Positions 54,565 to 62,080 of a DNA stretch of 64,000 nucleotides are shown here, in pieces. The stretch spans positions 3,008,001 to 3,072,000 of the forward strand of contig NC_002678.2 of NCBI RefSeq assembly GCF_000009625.1. The letters run 5' to 3'. This DNA is from Mesorhizobium japonicum MAFF 303099. GTDB taxonomy: Bacteria > Pseudomonadota > Alphaproteobacteria > Rhizobiales > Rhizobiaceae. How positions within the stretch are numbered: position 1 is the first letter of the stretch; every line of letters begins with the position of its first letter. The notes under the pieces are model-generated. The model made no database searches. It saw nothing but the letters and a program-made list of their open reading frames with translations, and was not told the origin of the DNA. The translations under genes and the position numbers were made by a program.

Positions 54565-56001
54565 TTACCGGCTGCCCTGCTTTTCCGACCCGACATAGGC
54601 AATGCGCAGCATGTTGGTCGAGCCGGGCGTCCTCAGCGGCACACCGGCCGTGATGATGACGCGGTCGCCCGGCTTGCCGAACTCTTCTTCCAGCGCAATG
54701 CGGCAGGCGCGGTTGACCATGTCGTCGAGATCGGTGGCATCGGGCGAAACGACACAGTGCGTGCCCCACAGAAGCGACAGCCGCCGTGCGGTGTTGAGGA
54801 TCGGCGACAGAGCGATGATCGGCACCTGTGGCCGTTCGCGCGCGGCGCGCAGCCCGGTGGTGCCGGACGCCGTGTAGGTGATGATCGCCGACAGTTTCAG
54901 AGTCTCGGCGATTTCGCGGGCAGCCAGCGAGATCGCGTCGGCTCCGGTCGCTTCCGGCTCGGAGCGCTGGGCGTTGATGATGCCGGCATAGGTCGGATCG
55001 GTTTCGACCTTGGTGGCGATGCGGTCCATCATCGCCACGGCTTCGACGGGATAGGCACCCGCCGCCGATTCCGCCGACAGCATGATGGCGTCGGCGCCCT
55101 CGAAGACGGCGATCGAGACGTCGGAGACTTCGGCGCGGGTCGGCACCGGGGCGGTGATCATCGATTCCAGCATTTGCGTGGCGACCACCACCGGCTTGCC
55201 GGCGCGGCGCGCGGCGCGCGTGATCTGCTTCTGGATGCCGGGAACGGCTTCCAGCGGCATTTCGACGCCGAGATCGCCACGGGCGACCATCAGCGCGTCG
55301 GACAGTTCGATGATCTCGGCCAAGCGGGCGACGGCCTGCGGCTTTTCGATCTTGGCCATGATCAGCGCCCGGCCCCGCGCGATCTTGCGCGCCTCGGCCA
55401 GATCCTCGGGGCGCTGCACGAAGGACAGCGCGATCCAGTCGACGCCCGTGGCGAGCACCGCGTCGAGATCCTTGCGGTCCTTTTCGGTCAGAGCGCCGAC
55501 CGGCAGGTCGGTATCGGGCAGGCTGACGCCCTTCTTGTCGGAAATCGTGGTGCCGGCGACGACCGTGCAGACGATCGACTTGCCATCGCTCTTCACCGCC
55601 TTCAGCTCGAGCTTGCCGTCGTCGATCAAAAGACGGTGACCGGGCTCGACCGAACTCAGGATTTCCGGATGCGGCAGATAGACCCTGCTCGACGTGCCGG
55701 GCTCGGGATTGTCGTCGAGCGTGAAGGTCTGGCCTGGCGTCAGCACCTCCTTGCCATTGGCGAACTTGCCGACGCGCAGCTTGGGGCCTTGCAGGTCGGC
55801 GAGGATGCCGATCGGCCGGCCGACCTTTTCCTCGACGGCGCGGATGCGCCCGACCAGCGTGCGCATCAGTTCGTGGTCGGTATGGCTCATGTTGATGCGG
55901 AACACATCGGCGCCCGCTTCGAACAGCTTCTGCAGCATCTCCTCGGAGGAGGAGGCCGGACCGATTGTGGCTAGGATCTTGACCTTGCGGCTGCGTCTCA
56001 T
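54565..56001 (-). CDS. pyk: pyruvate kinase
   Basis: Final step of glycolysis, phosphoenolpyruvate plus ADP to pyruvate plus ATP. The 478-residue enzyme has ILATIGPASSSEEMLQKLFE, FRINMSHTDHE, the active site IMAKIEKPQAVARLAEIIEL (Lys), MVARGDLGVEMPLE, KPVVVATQMLESMI and FEGADAIMLSAESAAGAYP. The C-terminal TPGSTNMLRIAYV ends it. Its ATG overlaps the DUF1036 stop by ATGA, a conserved pairing in rhizobia. Confidence 0.96.
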   Translation of the reverse strand: MRRSRKVKILATIGPASSSEEMLQKLFEAGADVFRINMSHTDHELMRTLVGRIRAVEEKVGRPIGILADLQGPKLRVGKFANGKEVLTPGQTFTLDDNPEPGTSSRVYLPHPEILSSVEPGHRLLIDDGKLELKAVKSDGKSIVCTVVAGTTISDKKGVSLPDTDLPVGALTEKDRKDLDAVLATGVDWIALSFVQRPEDLAEARKIARGRALIMAKIEKPQAVARLAEIIELSDALMVARGDLGVEMPLEAVPGIQKQITRAARRAGKPVVVATQMLESMITAPVPTRAEVSDVSIAVFEGADAIMLSAESAAGAYPVEAVAMMDRIATKVETDPTYAGIINAQRSEPEATGADAISLAAREIAETLKLSAIITYTASGTTGLRAARERPQVPIIALSPILNTARRLSLLWGTHCVVSPDATDLDDMVNRACRIALEEEFGKPGDRVIITAGVPLRTPGSTNMLRIAYVGSEKQGSR

Positions 56002-56516
56002 TGACTATTTGTTCCCGGGGCGGCTGGTGCGCCTCCCGTTGCGGGCTCATCGGTCAGCTGGACCATCCAGCTTGCCTGTTCGCCCGTGTCATATTCCTGA
56101 AATCCGGCGCGCTGGAAGCCCCGGGCGACGCAGTCGTTTACGCCGGCGATCTTGAACTCTTTTTCAGCCACGCACATGTTGATCGGGCCGTCCCAGCGTC
56201 CACCGCGCTCGGCGTCTTCTGCATAAAGATAGTAAAACCTTGATGACAGCGGCCCTTCGATCAACGTCTTGCAGCTCGATCCTTCGATGTGCCACCAGCC
56301 CTCGGTGATCCAGCCGGCCTTGGCACGATAGCCGATGCCGACGCCGACCAAGTTCTGTGTGGCGTTGCAGACGCGGAAATCGGCGCGCGCCGGCGAGGCC
56401 ATGACTATCGCCGACAGGCCGACGGCCACGGTCAGGAACGGCATGGCAAAGGCAGAGCGCATGCGCTGCCTGCCGGCGGAACCCATCCGAAAACCCCTCA
56501 AGAACCACATCAGCAT
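55998..56516 (-). CDS. DUF1036 periplasmic protein
   Basis: About 172 residues: hydrophobic signal (AFAMPFLTVAVGLSAIVMAS with cleavage near PARA), then the DUF1036 core FRVCNATQNLVGVGIGYRAK, GWWHIEGSSCKTLIEGPLSS, YYLYAEDAERGGRW and CVAEKEFKIAGVNDC. Cys pairs suggest disulfides. Function unknown. Several starts are in frame (56516, 56486 and others); the true one is uncertain. Upstream of and overlapping pyk. Confidence 0.85.
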   Translation of the reverse strand: MLMWFLRGFRMGSAGRQRMRSAFAMPFLTVAVGLSAIVMASPARADFRVCNATQNLVGVGIGYRAKAGWITEGWWHIEGSSCKTLIEGPLSSRFYYLYAEDAERGGRWDGPINMCVAEKEFKIAGVNDCVARGFQRAGFQEYDTGEQASWMVQLTDEPATGGAPAAPGTNSQ

Positions 56517-56732
56517 CTCTCTGCGCCCCTTTTCGGAAAAGTCCGGGCGCATGTCAACGCGCCGTTTTGACCAATTCCAATCGATTTAGGAAGGCTCCCG
56601 GCGCACTATCCGTCGCCCCTTGCCAGATTTCCCGGGAAACCTTGGCCAAACAACGGCATTGCGCACGCGTCGTCTTCGTGGAATGACGATAGCACCCTCC
56701 CCGGAAGCCAGCGAACAGACCATTTCCCGCCA

Positions 56733-57530
56733 ATGACCCGATCCACAGTTTTCGCGCCTTTCGATATTGTCGAGGGCGACCGCAAGCGGGGCATCGTGCT
56801 TCTCGCCGATCATGCCCGCCGCGACCTGCCCGACGACTATGGCAGCCTCGGCCTGCCCGCTGCGGAATTCGAGCGCCATATCGCCTATGACATCGGGGTC
56901 GAGGCGGTGACGCGCGAACTCGCCGGTTTGCTCGACGCGCCGGCGGTCATCGCCAATTTTTCGCGGCTGTTGATCGATCCCAATCGCGGCGAGGACGATC
57001 CGACGCTCATCCGCCAGCTCTATGACGGCACGGTGGTGCCGGGAAACTATCCCATCGCGCCGGAAGAGCGCGAAAGGCGGCTCGACCGCTTCTACCGACC
57101 CTACCACGACGCCGTCGGCGCCATGATCGCCTCGGTCGCGCAGGCATCCGGCCGGGCGCCCTTCATCTTCTCCGTGCATTCCTTCACGCCGGTGATGCAA
57201 GGCAGGCAACGTCCCTGGCATGTCGGCATCCTGTGGGATCTGGACGACCGCGTGGCGCGGCCGCTGATCGACATGCTGGCGCAGGACAAGAACCTGATCG
57301 TCGGCGACAACGAGCCCTATGACGGTGCACTGCGTGGCGACACCATGTTCAGGCACGCCATCGTCAATGGCTACGCCCACGCGTTGATCGAGATCCGCCA
57401 AGACCTGATAGCGGACCAGCAGGGCGCCCTTGCCTGGGCCGGGCGCCTGGCGCCAATCGTTGACGCGATCGACCGCCGTCCCGATATACATGCGGTAAAA
57501 ATATTCGGCTCGCGCACCGGGCCACTATGA
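56733..57530 (+). CDS. N-formylglutamate amidohydrolase family protein
   Basis: A 265-residue zinc amidohydrolase (FGase fold): GIVLLADHARRDLPDDYGSL, AYDIGVEAVTRELAGLLDAP, NFSRLLIDPNRGEDDPTLI, FSVHSFTPVMQGRQRPWHVG and GVGDNEP-type strand (IVGDNEPYDGALRG). In histidine degradation FGase releases formate and glutamate; here no hut genes are nearby, so the substrate is open. It overlaps or closely precedes DUF1244. Confidence 0.88.
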   Translation: MTRSTVFAPFDIVEGDRKRGIVLLADHARRDLPDDYGSLGLPAAEFERHIAYDIGVEAVTRELAGLLDAPAVIANFSRLLIDPNRGEDDPTLIRQLYDGTVVPGNYPIAPEERERRLDRFYRPYHDAVGAMIASVAQASGRAPFIFSVHSFTPVMQGRQRPWHVGILWDLDDRVARPLIDMLAQDKNLIVGDNEPYDGALRGDTMFRHAIVNGYAHALIEIRQDLIADQQGALAWAGRLAPIVDAIDRRPDIHAVKIFGSRTGPL

Positions 57531-57541
57531 CGGAGGTTCCG

Positions 57542-57850
57542 ATGACCGAACTCAGCGAAGAGCAGAAGCGCGATTTCGAAGCCGCCGCCTTTCGCCGGCT
57601 GGTCGCGCATCTCAGGGAACGCAGCGACGTCCAGAACATCGACCTGATGAACCTCGCCGGCTTCTGCCGCAACTGCCTGTCGAACTGGTATCGCGAGGCG
57701 GCTAATGCCGAGGGCGTCGATCTCTCCAAGGATCAGTCGCGCGAGATCGTCTACGGCATGCCTTATGCCGAGTGGCAGGCTCTCAACCAGACCGAAGCAT
57801 CGGACGCCAAGAAAGCCGAATTCGAGGCCAGGCGGCCGAAAGATCACTAG
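57542..57850 (+). CDS. DUF1244 protein
   Basis: A 102-residue protein: FEAAAFRRLVAHLRERSDVQ, NIDLMNLAGFCRNCLSNWYR with a CxxC, and EIVYGMPYAEWQALNQTEAS. This is DUF1244, conserved in proteobacteria and structurally known but functionally not. ATG 57542 with GGAGG five bases upstream is preferred over ATG 57527, which overlaps the previous stop. Confidence 0.87.
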   Translation: MTELSEEQKRDFEAAAFRRLVAHLRERSDVQNIDLMNLAGFCRNCLSNWYREAANAEGVDLSKDQSREIVYGMPYAEWQALNQTEASDAKKAEFEARRPKDH

Positions 57851-57879
57851 GACACGGCTGGCGTCAAGAATTGACTGGT

Positions 57880-58344
57880 CTAGCCGGCATTGGCAGAACT
57901 GGTCAGGCGTTTTTGCCTGATCTTCTCCATAAGATCGCTTAGCATACCACGGGCTTCGGCCGATCCAACGTGATCGACGTAGTCTCGCGATTCTACAATC
58001 TCCCCATTTCGCACGCGCACGACGAAGATACAGGGATAGGAAACAGCCTCGCCGCTTTCGATCACGTGCCCCGCATAGCTAAATTCAGCCACGATGACCT
58101 CCGGATCGGCAGTCTCATGGACATGAATGTTCGTCGGCTCCAATCTAATCGTCGGGGTGCCCTTCATTGCCCCAAAATGTCGCCGAAGTGCTTCGCGGCC
58201 GACAAGCTCAGGTCGTTTCAATGGATCGAATGGGTGCACGACCGACGTGTTCTCCGCATACAATTCCGGCAGATCTGGGCTTGCTTCGCAAATCCCGCGC
58301 ACCAATGCGAGGAATGTGTCTTTTGGTGTCCGTGTTGACGGCAA
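57880..58344 (-). CDS. NTF2-like (SnoaL-type) protein
   Basis: A 154-residue NTF2-fold protein: TFLALVRGICEASPDLPELY, HPFDPLKRPELVGREALRRH, NIHVHETADPEVIVAEFSYA and FVVRVRNGEIVESRDYVDHV, the typical strand-helix pattern of SnoaL-like isomerases and lumazine-binding-like proteins. The start is TTG 58344: AAAGGAG lies six bases before it, and no ATG is near. Substrate unknown. Confidence 0.78.
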   Translation of the reverse strand: MPSTRTPKDTFLALVRGICEASPDLPELYAENTSVVHPFDPLKRPELVGREALRRHFGAMKGTPTIRLEPTNIHVHETADPEVIVAEFSYAGHVIESGEAVSYPCIFVVRVRNGEIVESRDYVDHVGSAEARGMLSDLMEKIRQKRLTSSANAG

Positions 58345-58640
58345 TCGATACTCCTTTAAGTCTTCAAATGGTGGTGCACGCTTGATCGCCGTGCTTGGGC
58401 AGGGCCGGGCGGCGCGCACCGTTGGCGGCGCAGAATGGATCATCTCTCATCTGGCCGCTGGTCTCAAGAAGGCATGGATGCCGGCCTTCCTTGATGGCAG
58501 GCCATGCGCAGCGGCACCCCACGAAAACGTGGGCTAGCTGGCCCTCTGCTTGGCCCAGAACTTTCAGCAATGAGCGCTTGACTGAAAATTGAATCGATCT
58601 AATTTGCCGCGCAAAGCCATTTCTTGACCGGATTCGAGCC

Positions 58641-59816
58641 GTGGATGCGCAACACGCCATGCAGACTGCCATTCGCGGGCGATGGGCCGTGGCGGCCATT
58701 TTCCTCGCCAATGGCTTCCTGACCGGCAGTTGGGCGCCGCAGATCCCGGTGTTCCTCACGCGGCTCGACATTTCGAAATTCACGCTTGGTCTGCTGATCC
58801 TTTTGTTCGGCGCCGGCGCGGTCACCGCCATGACCTGGTGCGGCCACCTGATCTCGAAACATGGCTCGCGCACCGTGCTGCGCTGGTTCGGCCTGTGCGG
58901 CAGCCTCGGCCTGCTGGTCGTGGCGCTGGCGCCCAACCTGCCGCTGGCGGCCATCGCCATGTTCATTTTCGGCGGCTCGATCGGCGGCATGGATGTCGCC
59001 ATGAATGCCAATGCGGTGGTGGTGGAGCGAAAAATGTCCCGCGCCATCATGTCCTCCTCGCACGGCTTCTGGAGCCTTGGCGGTTTCGCCGGCGGCGGCC
59101 TCGGCGGCTTTGCCATCCAGCACTATGGCCACCTCGCCCATGCCGCGGTCGTGACCGTGCTTGCCTTCGCGGCGATCGCGATGGCCGTCGGCTATCTCGT
59201 GGCCGAGGACAAGCCGCAGGCGGCCGAGCATCATAAATTCGCGCTGCCGGCAAACCCGCTGGTTTACCTGATCGGCCTGATGGCCCTGCTGACGATGGTC
59301 TCCGAAGGCGCGGTGCTCGATTGGGCGGCGCTGTATCTGCGACAAGAACTCGGCGCCGACCTTGCCATCGCCGGTCTTGCCTACGCCGCCTTTTCCGGCG
59401 TCATGGCGATCATGCGCTTCTTCGGCGATGGCGTGCGCAACCGCTTCGGCGCGGTGACGACGCTGCGCGGCTCGGCTGTTGTCGCCGCCACCGGCATGCT
59501 GGTCGCCGGCCTGTCGCCTTCGCCCTGGTTCGCCATCGCGGCTTTTGCCACGTGCGGCTTCGGCATCGCCAACATGGTGCCGATCATCTTCTCGGCCGGC
59601 GGCAATCAGGAAGGCATGTCATCCGGCACCGGCATGAGCGTCGTCACGACCATGGGCTATTCCGGCATCCTGGTGGCGCCGTCGGCGATCGGTTTCGTCG
59701 CCGAGCATTCCAGCTTCGGGCCGATCTTCATCGCCATGTCGGTGCTGCTGATCGTCGTCCTGCTGATGGCGGGCCTCGCTCACCGCGCCGAATTCGCCCC
59801 CGTGCCCGCCGAATAG
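58641..59816 (+). CDS. MFS transporter (YbjJ-like)
   Basis: A 391-residue, 12-span major facilitator: ANGFLTGSWAPQIPVFLTRL at span 1, LGLLILLFGAGAVTAMTWCG, IFGGSIGGMDVAMNANAVVV and the SSHGFWSLGGFAGGGLGG segment that is characteristic of the YbjJ/Fucose-permease-like branch. GTG 58641 or ATG 58659 may start it. Its last 37 bases overlap the convergent LysR gene. Confidence 0.88.
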   Translation: MDAQHAMQTAIRGRWAVAAIFLANGFLTGSWAPQIPVFLTRLDISKFTLGLLILLFGAGAVTAMTWCGHLISKHGSRTVLRWFGLCGSLGLLVVALAPNLPLAAIAMFIFGGSIGGMDVAMNANAVVVERKMSRAIMSSSHGFWSLGGFAGGGLGGFAIQHYGHLAHAAVVTVLAFAAIAMAVGYLVAEDKPQAAEHHKFALPANPLVYLIGLMALLTMVSEGAVLDWAALYLRQELGADLAIAGLAYAAFSGVMAIMRFFGDGVRNRFGAVTTLRGSAVVAATGMLVAGLSPSPWFAIAAFATCGFGIANMVPIIFSAGGNQEGMSSGTGMSVVTTMGYSGILVAPSAIGFVAEHSSFGPIFIAMSVLLIVVLLMAGLAHRAEFAPVPAE

Positions 59817-60688
59817 CGCTTCAGCTCCTCGTGGAGAAAATCCGCCACGCGGCGGATGCGCACGCTGCTGCGCACATCGCGATGCATGGCCAGCCATACC
59901 GGCAGGCTTGGCAGCGGCAGGCCGGGCAGCACCTTCTCCACCAGCGGGTCGCGATCGGCCAGCGGCTCCTGGCCAAGGCCAATACCGTTTCCCGCCCTCA
60001 CCGCCTCCCACAGCACGACCTGATTATCGGCCCTGAAGCGGAAACTGCTTCGGGTGACAGGGATACCGAATTGCGTGAAGCCCCGGATCATCTCGTCGCT
60101 GCGATCGAAGCCGATCAAGGGGTGGTCGACGAGGTCGGCCGGCCCGACCGGGCGGCCGCGCCGGTCGAGATAGGAAATGGCCGCGCAGGCGCAGAGCTCG
60201 ATATCGCAGACCTTGCGTGCCACCAGTTCGTTCTGCGCCGGCTTGACCATGCGGATGGCGATGTCGGCGTCCCGGCGCAGCAGGTTCTCGACCTGGTTCG
60301 AGGCAACGATCTCCACCTCGATGCCGGGTTCCTCGACGCCGAGCCGTGCGGTCATGTCGGGCAGCACATAAGCCGCCACCACTTCGCTGGCGGCGATGCG
60401 CACCGTGCCTTCGATCGCCTCGACCGAGCCCAGTGCCAGGCGTGAAAACGCACTCGCCTGCTCGCTGACCGCCTTGCCGCGCTCGAACAGCGTGGCGCCG
60501 GCTTCCGTCAGCGCATAGCCGCTCCGCCCACGCCTGAACAGCGTCACACCGAGCGCCTGCTCCAACTCGCCGATATGACGGCCAAGCGTCGGCTGGCTGG
60601 CCGACAGCTTGCGCGCGGCGGCCGACAGACTGCCGGTTTCCGCGACCGTGACGAAGCTCTTGATCAAGTTCCAGTCGATGTCGGCCAT
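59780..60688 (-). CDS. LysR-family transcriptional regulator
   Basis: A 302-residue regulator: N-terminal HTH WNLIKSFVTVAETGSLSAAA, LSASQPTLGRHIGELEQALG, and FRRGRSGYALTEAG, then a periplasmic-binding-like effector domain with VRIAASEVVAAYVLPDMTAR and SSFRFRADNQVVLWEAV. It is divergent from the epimerase-like gene across 114 bp, the usual sign that LysR controls that gene, and convergent, with overlap, to the MFS gene. Confidence 0.92.
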   Translation of the reverse strand: MADIDWNLIKSFVTVAETGSLSAAARKLSASQPTLGRHIGELEQALGVTLFRRGRSGYALTEAGATLFERGKAVSEQASAFSRLALGSVEAIEGTVRIAASEVVAAYVLPDMTARLGVEEPGIEVEIVASNQVENLLRRDADIAIRMVKPAQNELVARKVCDIELCACAAISYLDRRGRPVGPADLVDHPLIGFDRSDEMIRGFTQFGIPVTRSSFRFRADNQVVLWEAVRAGNGIGLGQEPLADRDPLVEKVLPGLPLPSLPVWLAMHRDVRSSVRIRRVADFLHEELKRYSAGTGANSAR

Positions 60689-60802
60689 TCAATAATGAAT
60701 ATCAAAACTGCATCCATGGTCAATTTCAATTCATCGGTGAGGCAATCATATTCGCCCAGCAAACACCGATACAGACTGCAACGACCAACCAGGAGAATTC
60801 AA

Positions 60803-61759
60803 ATGACCAAGATCGCAATTCTCGGCGCCAATGGCCGGCTCGGCCGCGTGGTTGCCAAGGCCTTCATCGACGCCGGCTTCGACGTCCGCACCGTCACCCG
60901 CACCGGCAAGGTGCCGGCAGAGCTCGATGGCGCCACGGCGGTTGCCGGCGATGCGCTGGATCGTCAATCGCTGATAAGTGCCACCGAGGGCGTCGACATC
61001 ATCTTCAACGGCCTCAACCCGATCTACACCGACTGGGGCAAATGCCTGCCGATGGCCGAGAACGTCATGGCCGCCTGCCATGCCAACAACGCGCTGCATC
61101 TGTTCCCCGGCACCGTCTACAATTACGGCTCGCCGATGCCGGCGGTGATCACGGAAGACACGCCGTTCCATCCGACCACCGAAAAGGGCCGCATCCGCTG
61201 CGCCATGGAGGAGCTGTTCCGCCGCGAGGCCGATGCTGGCCGCGTCCGCACCATTCTTTTGCGCGCCGGCGACTTCTTCGGCGGCACCGGCAGCGGCTCC
61301 TGGTTCGACCTGGTCGTCGCCGCCAAGATGAGCAAGGGCGTCTACACCGCGCCCGGTCCGGTCGATCTGGTGCATGAATGGGCCTATCTGCCGGACTTCG
61401 CCGTGGGCTTCGTCGCGCTCGCCAGGAATCTCGACAGGCTCGGCTCCTATGAGGCGCTGAACTTTCCAGGCCATGCCGTCACCGATCTTGAGATCAAGGC
61501 CGCTGCCGAGAAGGCGCTTGGCCGGCCGCTCAAGATGACTTCGATGCCCTGGTGGGTGCTGCGCGCCGGCAGCCCGTTCGTGGCGATGTGGCGCGAGATC
61601 GTCTCGATGTCCTATCTGCGCTTCGAACCGCACCAACTGGCCTCGACGCGGCTGGAAGGCATCATCGGCGAAATCCCGCACACGCCGCTCGATCAGGCCG
61701 TCGCCCAGGCCCTCGAAGACATCGGCATCGCCACTGTGAAGGGCATGAAAGCTGCCTGA
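60803..61759 (+). CDS. NAD(P)-binding epimerase/reductase (extended SDR or NmrA-like)
   Basis: A 318-residue Rossmann protein: KIAILGANGRLGRVVAKAFI (GxxGxxG), VTRTGKVPAELDGATAVAGD, FNGLNPIYTDWGKCLPMAEN, HLFPGTVYNYGSPMP with a YxxxK-like region, RTILLRAGDFFGGTGSGSWF and HEWAYLPDFAVGFVALA. It belongs to the NAD-dependent epimerase/dehydratase group; substrate unknown. AGGAG precedes ATG 60803. Confidence 0.88.
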   Translation: MTKIAILGANGRLGRVVAKAFIDAGFDVRTVTRTGKVPAELDGATAVAGDALDRQSLISATEGVDIIFNGLNPIYTDWGKCLPMAENVMAACHANNALHLFPGTVYNYGSPMPAVITEDTPFHPTTEKGRIRCAMEELFRREADAGRVRTILLRAGDFFGGTGSGSWFDLVVAAKMSKGVYTAPGPVDLVHEWAYLPDFAVGFVALARNLDRLGSYEALNFPGHAVTDLEIKAAAEKALGRPLKMTSMPWWVLRAGSPFVAMWREIVSMSYLRFEPHQLASTRLEGIIGEIPHTPLDQAVAQALEDIGIATVKGMKAA

Positions 61760-61802
61760 GTCAAGCCGGCGGGCCATGCCCGCCACGAACCGGAAAGGCG
61801 GC

Positions 61803-61961
61803 TCAGAGCCGCCCCATCAGCAGCAACACCAGGACCACCACCAGCGCCACACCGACAATGCCAGAGGGTCCATAACCCCAGGAGCGCGAATGCGGCCAGG
61901 CCGGCACCGCGCCGACCAGGACAAGGATCAGGACGACGATGACAAGGGTGCTGATCGGCAT
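61803..61961 (-). CDS. DUF3309 small membrane protein
   Basis: A 52-residue protein read by hand: MPISTLVIVVLILVLVGAVP, AWPHSRSWGYGPSG and IVGVALVVVLVLLLMGRL. Two spans joined by the conserved WPHSRSWGYGPSG loop identify DUF3309 (conserved tiny membrane protein, function unknown). ATG 61961 has GAGGAA upstream. Confidence 0.9.
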   Translation of the reverse strand: MPISTLVIVVLILVLVGAVPAWPHSRSWGYGPSGIVGVALVVVLVLLLMGRL

Positions 61962-62027
61962 GAGAAATTCCTCGCATTGAGTCTGGCCGAGGACGACACT
62001 TTCGCATGACCCCAGGAGAACAATGCA

Positions 62028-62058
62028 AAAGGCCGCCCGGTTGTTCCGGGCGGCCTTT
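62028..62058 (-). terminator. rho-independent terminator of the RND gene
   Basis: 13-bp arms AAAGGCCGCCCGG (62028-62040) and CCGGGCGGCCTTT (62046-62058) around TTGTT, with a T-run (TTTTG on the minus strand). It lies 22 bases past the RND stop at 62081. Confidence 0.85.
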
Positions 62059-62080
62059 GCCGTTCAGATGGGAAGCCTGC

